Part shown: piece after piece, positions 1 to 4,447 of the stretch
Numbering within the stretch: position 1 is the stretch's first letter
How the letters are laid out: each line of letters starts with the position of its first letter
Source: Bacteroidales bacterium
Lineage (GTDB): Bacteria; Bacteroidota; Bacteroidia; Bacteroidales; UBA7960
Assembly (NCBI GenBank): GCA_007131895.1
Contig: SLPR01000172.1
Location: 1-11,867 of the forward strand
Direction: 5' to 3'
DNA length: 11,867 nucleotides
Made by a program: the position numbers and the translations under genes
The notes under the pieces: generated by a model
Database searches by the model: none
What the model saw: the letters and a program-made list of their open reading frames with translations, nothing else
What the model was told of the DNA's origin: nothing

Positions 1-915
1 AAGCAAATTTTTAAAATAAAACATGTAATTAACGTACTCATGGGAAAAGCTACAGGAACCGTCAAATCTTGTAAACATCATCAATTGGATATTTTCGGAA
101 AAGGTGCCGACAATGATGAGAAATTCTGGCAGAATATTGTAAGGGCAAGTCTTATTGAGCGTTTGCTTGAGAAAGACATTGAAAACTATGGCACATTGAA
201 GGTTACCAAAAAAGGCAAAGAGTTTTTGGATAACCCCAAATCCATGAAGGTGAGTAAAGACAGGAAAGCAGGTGAGGCAGCTGATGGCGATATTCGTGGC
301 GGAGCCGCAAAAACCAGTGCAACTGATAAAATGCTTTTTGCTCTTTTGAAGGATTTGAGAAAAGAAATTGCCAAGAAAAACAATCTGCCTCCTTTTGTGA
401 TTTTCCAGGACCCATCCCTGGAAGATATGGCCATACAATACCCCATCAAGATTGAGGAGATGAAGCAAATCTCCGGCGTGGGGTCAGGAAAAGCTGAACG
501 ATTTGGAAAGCCCTTCGTGGAGTTGATCAAAAATTACGTGGAAGAACACGAAATCGAGCGGCCCATGGATATGGTGGTGAAGTCGGTGGTGAATAAATCC
601 GGCATCAAAGTTTACATCATACAAAATATCGACCGCAAAAAACCCCTGGAAGACATCGCCTATGCCAAAGGGCTTGAATTTGATGAATTGCTTACGGAAA
701 TTGAAAGCATTGTTGCTGCAGGTACCAAGATTGATATCAGGTATTATATCAATGAAGTAATTGACGAGGACAAACAGGATGAGATATTTGAATATTTCAA
801 AACAGCAGAAACCGATTCTTACAAAGAGGCTCTCGATGAGCTGGGGGAAGACGACTATACAGAAGAGGAAATTCGCCTGATGCGCATCAAGTTTATGTCG
901 GAAATGGGCAACTGA
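1..915 (+). CDS. recQ: ATP-dependent DNA helicase RecQ, C-terminal part (5' end outside window)
   Basis: The reading frame is open from base 1 (K-Q-I-F-K-I-K-H-V...), so the ATG at 40 is internal and the gene is cut by the window edge. About 304 residues are visible, and the Superfamily 2 helicase core lies upstream. In order, the visible part has the winged-helix RQC region (window residues about 8-80, including the conserved HHQLDIFGKG stretch), a charged linker, an HRDC domain (about 108-183, with LPPFVIFQDPSLEDMA and the GVGSGKAERFG hairpin), and a C-terminal helix-turn-helix-like segment (about 215-253) with an acidic tail ending EEIRLMRIKFMSEMGN. This tail arrangement is typical of the long RecQ proteins of Bacteroidota, as I recall them. 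RecQ unwinds DNA 3'-5' in recombination and replication-fork repair. The gene is followed 48 bp later by a same-strand chaperone gene. Confidence is high for the family; nothing can be said about the catalytic core. Confidence 0.93.
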   Translation, partial: KQIFKIKHVINVLMGKATGTVKSCKHHQLDIFGKGADNDEKFWQNIVRASLIERLLEKDIENYGTLKVTKKGKEFLDNPKSMKVSKDRKAGEAADGDIRGGAAKTSATDKMLFALLKDLRKEIAKKNNLPPFVIFQDPSLEDMAIQYPIKIEEMKQISGVGSGKAERFGKPFVELIKNYVEEHEIERPMDMVVKSVVNKSGIKVYIIQNIDRKKPLEDIAYAKGLEFDELLTEIESIVAAGTKIDIRYYINEVIDEDKQDEIFEYFKTAETDSYKEALDELGEDDYTEEEIRLMRIKFMSEMGN

Positions 916-963
916 CAGCCCGCTAAAATAAAAGTACATTTATCTAATAATTAAATAAAAGCA

Positions 964-1656
964 ATGTCAACCGAGAATCAAAATCAGGAAACAGTACATC
1001 CCAGCCCGCATCCCATTCCTAAAAGTTCCAGAATTCCAAATGTCACCATCATTAACGTGGTGTTGCTGATAGGTCTGCTGGTATTGTATGCCCTTTATTT
1101 TCTTCCGGCAAAACAGGATTCAGCTGAAGCAGCATCGCCGGAAACAAAAGAGGAAATTTCAGCCATGGCAGATATCATTGCCGATGGGGCTTTTAATATT
1201 GCTTTTGTCCATTCCGATACCCTGATGAATCAGTACAAGCTGGCCGTCAGCATGCGCAATGAACTGGAAGCCGAACAACGCAGGCTCGAAAGCAGTCTGC
1301 AGCGCAGACAGCAAGCCTTTCAGGATGAGGTAGAAAGTTTTCAAAGGCAGGCACAGCTGGGGTTGATTTCTCGTGAAAATGCCCAGGTGAAAGAACAGGA
1401 ACTGATGCTGCAGCAACAGGAGCTTATTCAGCTCAATGATACTTATGCCAACAGATTGATGACAAAAGAAATGGAAATGAACCGTGAATTGTATCAAAGA
1501 ATTACCGATTTGCTGGAACGTTTCAACCGGGAAATGGGATATGACTATATCCTTGGATTCAGTCCGGGAGGTGGAATTTTATATGCACGGGAACAACATG
1601 ATATTACCCGTGAAATCCTCAACAGATTAAACAATGAGTATGATACATCTAATTAA
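964..1656 (+). CDS. Skp/OmpH-family periplasmic chaperone-like protein with N-terminal membrane anchor
   Basis: This 230-residue protein has a polar N-terminus rich in P, S, N and Q (1-26), one strong hydrophobic segment (about 28-47), then the start of an OmpH/Skp fold (NIAFVHSDTLMNQY, about 78-91). A long charged coiled coil (about 92-190, rich in Q, E and R) follows, and the chain closes with GYDYILGFSPGGGILYA and a final helix. Skp-type proteins bind unfolded outer-membrane proteins in the periplasm and keep them soluble on the way to the BAM complex. The hydrophobic segment is preceded by 26 polar residues and has no good signal-peptidase site after it (YFLPAK), so I infer an uncleaved inner-membrane anchor rather than free periplasmic release. 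The ATG at 964 follows an AT-rich 48-bp gap with a near-match to a -7 box (TACATTTA, 935-942). The 3' end overlaps the next gene by 23 bp. The family call is good; the client proteins are unknown. Confidence 0.8.
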   Translation: MSTENQNQETVHPSPHPIPKSSRIPNVTIINVVLLIGLLVLYALYFLPAKQDSAEAASPETKEEISAMADIIADGAFNIAFVHSDTLMNQYKLAVSMRNELEAEQRRLESSLQRRQQAFQDEVESFQRQAQLGLISRENAQVKEQELMLQQQELIQLNDTYANRLMTKEMEMNRELYQRITDLLERFNREMGYDYILGFSPGGGILYAREQHDITREILNRLNNEYDTSN

Positions 1657-2647
1657 AAAGAGTTTTCTTACTATTTTCTTAATTTTAATGATTTCCGTTG
1701 CTGTTTCACAGGAGAACAGTAAGTATGCCCTTGTGATTCACGGGGGAGCCGGTAATATTGCCAAAGAATCTATCAATGAGCAGCAACGCGAGGAATATCT
1801 TAACAAACTCGCTAATGCACTCAAGGTAGGTGAAGATATTCTTGGTGCCGGAGGAAGCAGCCTGGATGCAGTGGAAGCAGTGGTAAAGATGCTGGAAGAT
1901 TCTCCTTTGTTTAATGCCGGCAAAGGTGCCGTATTTAATATTGAAGGGAAAAACGAACTGGACGCTTCCATCATGTGTGGCAATACGCATAATGCAGGGG
2001 CTGTTACGGGTCTTACCACCATTAAAAATCCCATTTCCGCAGCTCGTGCGGTAATGGAAAACTCTCCCCATGTGTTCCTTTCCGGAAAAGGAGCAGAAAC
2101 TTTCGCCTACGAAAACGGACTGGAGATGGTAGACCCCGGATACTTTTTTGATCAACGCCGCTGGGATCAATACCGCCAGCATATTCGCAACAACGTGAAC
2201 CGCCGCAGAGGCTACATGGATGAAAACCTCAAGATGGGCACCGTAGGAGCGGTGGCATTGGATATGGAGGGCAATATTGCTGCTGCTACTTCCACCGGAG
2301 GTATGACAGGCAAAAGATATGGCCGCATTGGCGACAGCCCCATCATTGGGGCCGGCAACTATGCCAGCAACCTTTCCTGTGGTGTTTCTGCCACCGGACA
2401 TGGTGAGTTCTTTATCCGCAATATGGTAGCTTATGATATCGCCGCCCGCATGCATTATGCCGGGCAAAGCCTTCAGGATGCTGCCAGGGAAGTTATCAGC
2501 GTAAACCTGGTAGAACAGGAAGCCAATGGTGGCATCATTGCCATCGACAAAGACGGAAATATCGTGATGGAGTTTAATACTACGGCGATGTTTCGCGGAT
2601 ACGTCAACTCTGAGGGCAAACGGGGCGCCTGGATTTTTGAGGACTAA
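1634..2647 (+). CDS. iaaA: Isoaspartyl peptidase / plant-type L-asparaginase (Ntn hydrolase), exported
   Basis: This 337-residue protein matches the EcAIII/IaaA family over its whole length. These enzymes cleave beta-aspartyl (isoaspartyl) dipeptides and L-asparagine, and they mature by autocleavage. Visible motifs are VIHGGAGNI (34-42), SLDAVEAVV (76-84), NAGKGAVFN (94-102), the autocleavage site MG|TVGAVALD with nucleophile Thr203, TSTGG (219-223), the substrate-binding R231/D234 in RIGDSP, and T254-G255 in SATGHGE. A K-K then hydrophobic segment (8-25) ending AVS-QE looks like a cleavable signal peptide with no lipobox, so the enzyme is probably periplasmic. Start: ATG at 1634, overlapping the preceding chaperone gene; ATG at 1640 is equally possible and no clear Shine-Dalgarno decides between them. 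The overlap suggests translational coupling in an operon with the chaperone gene. It ends only 9 bp from the convergent deaminase gene. The complete catalytic set suggests an active enzyme. Confidence 0.93.
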   Translation: MSMIHLIKKSFLTIFLILMISVAVSQENSKYALVIHGGAGNIAKESINEQQREEYLNKLANALKVGEDILGAGGSSLDAVEAVVKMLEDSPLFNAGKGAVFNIEGKNELDASIMCGNTHNAGAVTGLTTIKNPISAARAVMENSPHVFLSGKGAETFAYENGLEMVDPGYFFDQRRWDQYRQHIRNNVNRRRGYMDENLKMGTVGAVALDMEGNIAAATSTGGMTGKRYGRIGDSPIIGAGNYASNLSCGVSATGHGEFFIRNMVAYDIAARMHYAGQSLQDAAREVISVNLVEQEANGGIIAIDKDGNIVMEFNTTAMFRGYVNSEGKRGAWIFED

Positions 2648-2656
2648 ACCTGCTTT

Positions 2657-3148
2657 TTACTGATTGTCGTATTTTACAAAATCTTCATTAAAATACACCA
2701 ATTCTAAGCCTGCATCGCGAAACATGATCTCTGATTCGCCGCCCGCGTGGTATTTTTTTTCACATACCACCCTTTTGATTCCACAATTGATGATAAGCAT
2801 GGCGCAAACCCTGCAAGGGGTCATGCGGCAGTAAAGGGTAGCTCCGTTAATGGATATCCCAAGCCTTGCAGCCTGAGAAATGGCATTCTGCTCTGCATGA
2901 ACCGTGCGTACGCAGTGCATGGTGGTGCGTCCATCTTCGTGCAGCATCTTTTTCATCTGATGGCCCACATCATCGCAGTGGGGCAGTCCAATGGGTGAGC
3001 CCACATATCCGGTAACCAGTATCTGCCTTCCACGGGCAATGACACAACCACTGCGGCCCCGATCGCAGGTGGCACGCTTGCTCACTGTGTGGGCGATTTC
3101 CATAAAATATTCATCCCAGCTGGGGCGTATGTAAGGGGTGTCTGTCAT
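2657..3148 (-). CDS. Deoxycytidylate (dCMP) deaminase family protein, ComEB-like
   Basis: This 163-residue protein is a zinc-dependent deaminase of the dCMP/ComEB type. The catalytic motif is complete: H84-A85-E86 (zinc ligand and proton-shuttling Glu) and P111-C112-R-V-C115 (two zinc ligands). The segment SPIGLPHCDDVGHQM (51-65) followed by H70 and H78-C79 is the Cys/His-rich insert seen between strand and active site in true dCMP deaminases, where it can hold a second metal. The family converts dCMP to dUMP, feeding dTMP synthesis; cytosolic. The N-terminus begins RPSWDEYFMEIAHTVSKRATC, as usual for the family. On the - strand it lies 85 bp downstream of the P-loop kinase-like gene, across an 8-bp repeat array, and is probably co-transcribed with it. 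Substrate (dCMP versus another deoxycytidine nucleotide) is inferred from family only. Confidence 0.9.
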   Translation of the reverse strand: MTDTPYIRPSWDEYFMEIAHTVSKRATCDRGRSGCVIARGRQILVTGYVGSPIGLPHCDDVGHQMKKMLHEDGRTTMHCVRTVHAEQNAISQAARLGISINGATLYCRMTPCRVCAMLIINCGIKRVVCEKKYHAGGESEIMFRDAGLELVYFNEDFVKYDNQ

Positions 3149-3163
3149 GGGGGTGTGGGTTTT

Positions 3164-3239
3164 AGGGTTGAAGGGTTGAAAGGGTTGAAAAGTTTAAGGG
3201 TTTAAGAGTTTAATAGTTTATGAGTTTAATGGTTTAAGG
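3164..3239. repeat. Imperfect 8-bp tandem array (nine units) between two - strand genes
   Basis: Reading the + strand, the cores GTTGAA or GTTTAA begin at 3167, 3175, 3184, 3192, 3200, 3208, 3216, 3224 and 3232. The period is 8 bp throughout, with one 9-bp step. Units change along the array from agGGTTGA to GTTTAAgg, GTTTAAga, GTTTAAta, GTTTATga and GTTTAAtg. The last unit contains the stop codon of the kinase-like gene (TAA at 3236-3234 on the - strand). The other end stops 15 bp before the deaminase start codon. On the - strand it reads as TTAAAC/TTCAACCC repeats. Copy-number change here would alter only the spacing between the two genes, not a reading frame. No function is known to me. Confidence 0.9.
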
Positions 3240-3800
3240 ATTTTGGGTTGGGAGATAACTGATTACCTGTTCTATCTGATTGTGGAGCTCTTTCAGGCCA
3301 TCGTTGTTGTTGATCACGTGATCGGCCTGACGAATACATTCGGCCAGGTTCTGTTTATTGGGATCATCGGAGTGCATTTCTCTTTCCTCGTTGCTTTTGA
3401 ATGTTTCAAAACTGATATTATCGGTTTCCGACTTCCTCAAAGCAATGCGCCGGTAGCGGGTTTTCAAATCGGCATCTACCGCGAGCAGTATAAATCCCTT
3501 CTGCTTTCTGAGCGATTCAATCTCCCCGGGGGTCCGTATGCTTTCTATGATACAATCCTTGCCTCCAGATTGTGCAATGCGGTATAGCTCTTCAATAATG
3601 TATGCCGGGCCATGCTCTTTGCGCAATTCATTGGCGGTATGGGTAAGGGTGTCGCGGTTTACCTGCTCTCCTCTTGCAGTTATTACTTCTGCCAGGTATC
3701 CTCTTACCGAAAAATGTGTAAATCCTTTTTCTTTTACCAGGTAATCTACCACGGTGCCTTTCCCCGCACCCAGGGTGCCTGTTATACCTATAATGATCAT
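3234..3800 (-). CDS. P-loop NTPase, nucleotide/dephospho-CoA kinase-like
   Basis: This 188-residue protein opens with a strand and P-loop, IIIGITGTLGAGKGT (Walker A, G8-T16, with the GKGT form typical of adenylate-kinase-like enzymes). It then shows a substrate helix region (S32-V-R-G-Y-L), the segment VNRDTLTHTANELRKEHG (48-64), a strand plus loop CIIESIRTPGEI (83-94), an arginine-rich lid-like stretch (R115 to R122), a charged segment FETFKSNEEREMHS (131-144), and a C-terminal AD-HVINN strand (159-165) before the last helix. This order fits the nucleoside-monophosphate-kinase/CoaE fold, and the IRTPGEIE region recalls the archaeal UPF0200 group. The true substrate cannot be read from the sequence; it is not a canonical CoaE or adenylate kinase. 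It is the first gene of a two-gene - strand unit with the dCMP deaminase, which hints at a role in deoxynucleotide metabolism or sensing. Complete length, no visible damage. Confidence 0.75.
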   Translation of the reverse strand: MIIIGITGTLGAGKGTVVDYLVKEKGFTHFSVRGYLAEVITARGEQVNRDTLTHTANELRKEHGPAYIIEELYRIAQSGGKDCIIESIRTPGEIESLRKQKGFILLAVDADLKTRYRRIALRKSETDNISFETFKSNEEREMHSDDPNKQNLAECIRQADHVINNNDGLKELHNQIEQVISYLPTQNP

Positions 3801-3804
3801 GAAG

Positions 3805-3812
3805 TATGTTTG
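3805..3812 (+). promoter_or_regulatory. Exact -7-type box on + strand (TATGTTTG), possible promoter
   Basis: TATGTTTG matches the Bacteroidota -7 consensus TAnnTTTG exactly, about 60 bp before the possible small ORF at 3871. No convincing -33 TTTG element is seen at the expected distance. It lies inside the predicted 5' leader of the divergent kinase-like gene. A chance match is possible. Confidence 0.25.
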
Positions 3813-3843
3813 TTTGTAACGGGAGTTATTTTCTTTAGAAAGC

Positions 3844-3851
3844 CAAAGTTA
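3844..3851 (-). promoter_or_regulatory. Probable -7 box for the kinase/deaminase operon (TAACTTTG)
   Basis: On the - strand this reads TAACTTTG, an exact match to the Bacteroidota -7 consensus TAnnTTTG. Transcription starting about 6 bases downstream would give a 5' leader of roughly 38 bases before the start codon at 3800, which is plausible. No good -33 TTTG is visible at the usual spacing, so the call rests on one element and its position. Confidence 0.45.
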
Positions 3852-3870
3852 CATATTGTTTTCAGAAAAA

Positions 3871-4014
3871 ATGAGTAGGGATTACAAACCTTACTATGAG
3901 GTTGATGAAAAATTAAACATGTTTAATTTGTGGATTCTCAGGGCACGAGAGAATCTATTAGGCGTAGAATATATTCGTTATCAATGCAATAGGCAAGATT
4001 TGATTCATTGTTAA
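3871..4014 (+). CDS. Possible small ORF, 47 residues, unknown
   Basis: An ATG at 3871 opens a 47-codon frame ending TAA at 4012-4014. The product begins MSRDYKPYYEVDEKLNMFNL and goes on WILRARENLLGVEYIRYQCN before ending RQDLIHC. The composition looks protein-like, with mixed charged and aliphatic residues and no low-complexity runs. The start follows a purine-rich cagaaaaa stretch, and an exact -7 box lies at 3805-3812. I do not recognise the family. The WILRARENLL segment vaguely resembles the opening helix of HEPN-type proteins, but it is too short to claim. It could also be a decayed fragment: the same frame continues 17 more codons after the stop. A perfect 20-bp palindrome sits inside it, so the region may be regulatory DNA rather than coding. 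Confidence 0.25.
   Translation: MSRDYKPYYEVDEKLNMFNLWILRARENLLGVEYIRYQCNRQDLIHC
3910..3929. promoter_or_regulatory. Perfect 20-bp palindrome, candidate operator
   Basis: AAATTAAACATGTTTAATTT is identical to its own reverse complement over 20 bp with no spacer. It lies about 60 bp upstream of the predicted -7 box of the - strand operon and about 520 bp upstream of gltB. Its symmetric form with an ACATGT centre fits a binding site for a dimeric regulator. The regulator is unknown and no nearby regulator gene is visible. It lacks GC pairs and a U-tract, so it is a poor terminator. Confidence 0.5.
3933..3955. repeat. Short inverted repeat GATTCTC / GAGAATC
   Basis: Seven-base arms (3933-3939 and 3949-3955) are separated by 9 bases, immediately beside the 20-bp palindrome. 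It could be a second regulator site or coincidence. No U-tract follows on either strand. Confidence 0.35.
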
Positions 4015-4030
4015 CTGTCCGCAATTAAAC

Positions 4031-4066
4031 AAATGTATCAATGTTTCCGGAAAAATGCTTACATTT
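4031..4066. repeat. Imperfect 36-bp dyad with two matched symmetric blocks
   Basis: An outer pair AAATGTA (4031-4037) / TACATTT (4060-4066) and an inner palindrome TTTCCGGAAA (4044-4053) share exactly the same centre, between 4048 and 4049. The 6-base blocks between them do not match. A shared centre of two separate dyads is less likely by chance than either alone and fits a composite protein-binding site. No U-tract follows. Confidence 0.4.
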
Positions 4067-4224
4067 AAGAAACAGATGATAATTGATTTCTGATTTGTTT
4101 ATGATGTTTGATTGGAGTTAAACAGGTTGATAGATTTTTTTTCTTCTCAGATGTTAAAAGAAGTTCAGATTACAGTCGATTTGTTTGAAAATTAACACAA
4201 TGTTTTTTCGCTTTGTTTTATAAC

Positions 4225-4232
4225 TACTTTTA
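4225..4232 (+). promoter_or_regulatory. Weak -7-like element (TACTTTTA) for a possible gltB leader
   Basis: TACTTTTA matches TAnnTTTG at all fixed positions but the last. Transcription from about 4238 would give a leader of about 210 bases carrying the small ORF at 4273 and the hairpin at 4353. No -33 element is seen at proper distance, so this is only a candidate. Confidence 0.2.
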
Positions 4233-4272
4233 AATGTCAGAAAAAGGCTGAAGACAACACAAATAAGATCTT

Positions 4273-4326
4273 ATGTATAAGTTGCTATCCGTTTTTATTT
4301 CATACCTGAAGTTTCCACCAATTTGA
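4273..4326 (+). CDS. Possible 17-codon leader ORF upstream of the gltB attenuator
   Basis: ATG at 4273 to TGA at 4324-4326 encodes MYKLLSVFISYLKFPPI. Its stop codon lies within the sequence that could pair with the left arm of the downstream terminator hairpin, which is the geometry of a leader peptide. There is no run of Glu or Gln codons; a Pro-Pro pair sits just before the final Ile. There is no clear Shine-Dalgarno sequence. ORFs of this length are common by chance, so coding is uncertain. Confidence 0.2.
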   Translation: MYKLLSVFISYLKFPPI

Positions 4327-4367
4327 GAATGGATAAGTGACAGCATGTGCATAAAACCGCTCTCAGA
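4322..4367 (+). promoter_or_regulatory. Candidate antiterminator pairing in the gltB leader
   Basis: Bases 4322-4332 (TTTGAGAATGG) can pair with 4357-4367 (CCGCTCTCAGA), the left arm of the terminator. The pairing has eight Watson-Crick pairs, two G-U pairs and one mismatch, with a 24-base loop. It is mutually exclusive with the terminator hairpin. It is weaker than the terminator, so it would need kinetic advantage or a bound factor to win. Confidence 0.3.
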
Positions 4368-4391
4368 AGAAATCTGGGAGCGGTTTTTTTT
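4353..4391 (+). terminator. Strong intrinsic terminator / attenuator in the gltB leader
   Basis: Arms 4353-4367 (AAAACCGCTCTCAGA) and 4373-4387 (TCTGGGAGCGGTTTT) form 15 pairs, all Watson-Crick except one G-T, with a 5-base loop AGAAA. An 8-T run (4384-4391) follows on the + strand. On the - strand only four T follow, so termination is expected on the + strand. No annotated + strand gene lies between it and the upstream divergent operon. It therefore either ends an unannotated small transcript or acts as an attenuator 56 bp before the gltB start codon. Confidence 0.8.
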
Positions 4392-4403
4392 ACGGATGTA
4401 AAA

Positions 4404-4438
4404 CGCCAAACGCCAAATGCCAAACGCAAAACCCAAAA
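4404..4438. repeat. Heptamer tandem array immediately before gltB
   Basis: Five 7-bp units run head to tail: CGCCAAA (4404), CGCCAAA (4411), TGCCAAA (4418), CGCAAAA (4425), CCCAAAA (4432). The array ends 9 bases before the gltB ATG and fills the place where a ribosome-binding site would lie; no Shine-Dalgarno sequence is visible. It is unrelated in unit and period to the 8-bp array at 3164-3239. Confidence 0.85.
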
Positions 4439-4447
4439 TTAAATATT

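Larger units (their letters stand above)
3801..4447. other. AT-rich divergent intergenic region between the kinase operon and gltBD
   Basis: These 647 bases separate the divergent kinase-like gene and gltB and are visibly richer in A and T than the flanking genes. The region holds two exact -7-type boxes, a possible 47-codon ORF, several dyads (3910-3929, 3933-3955, 4031-4066), a short leader ORF, a strong + strand terminator hairpin and a heptamer array. I found no tRNA-like T-loop or acceptor stem, and no transposase remnant that I can recognise. Confidence 0.8.

Noticed and set aside
484..939. 151-codon ORF on the - strand opposite recQ
   Set aside because: Composition heavy in Phe, His and Ile, typical of an antisense frame; recQ is clearly the real gene here.
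1706..2467. 253-codon ORF on the - strand
   Set aside because: Antisense to the well-supported isoaspartyl peptidase gene; no domain or plausible start context.
2657..3800. Complete AvcID-type antiphage system
   Set aside because: The deaminase and P-loop protein are separate genes, no fused AvcD is present and no matching inhibitory RNA can be identified; only the architectural similarity is reported.
4345..4401. 18-codon + strand ORF running through the terminator hairpin
   Set aside because: Its codons are just the two arms of the hairpin and the T-run; the structural explanation is far stronger.
3164..4438. CRISPR array from the repeated units
   Set aside because: The repeats are 7-8 bp with no spacers, far from CRISPR repeat length and layout, and no cas gene is present.
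3801..4447. tRNA or insertion-sequence remnant in the long intergenic region
   Set aside because: No T-loop, anticodon stem or CCA-type end, and no terminal inverted repeats or transposase fragments were found by eye.
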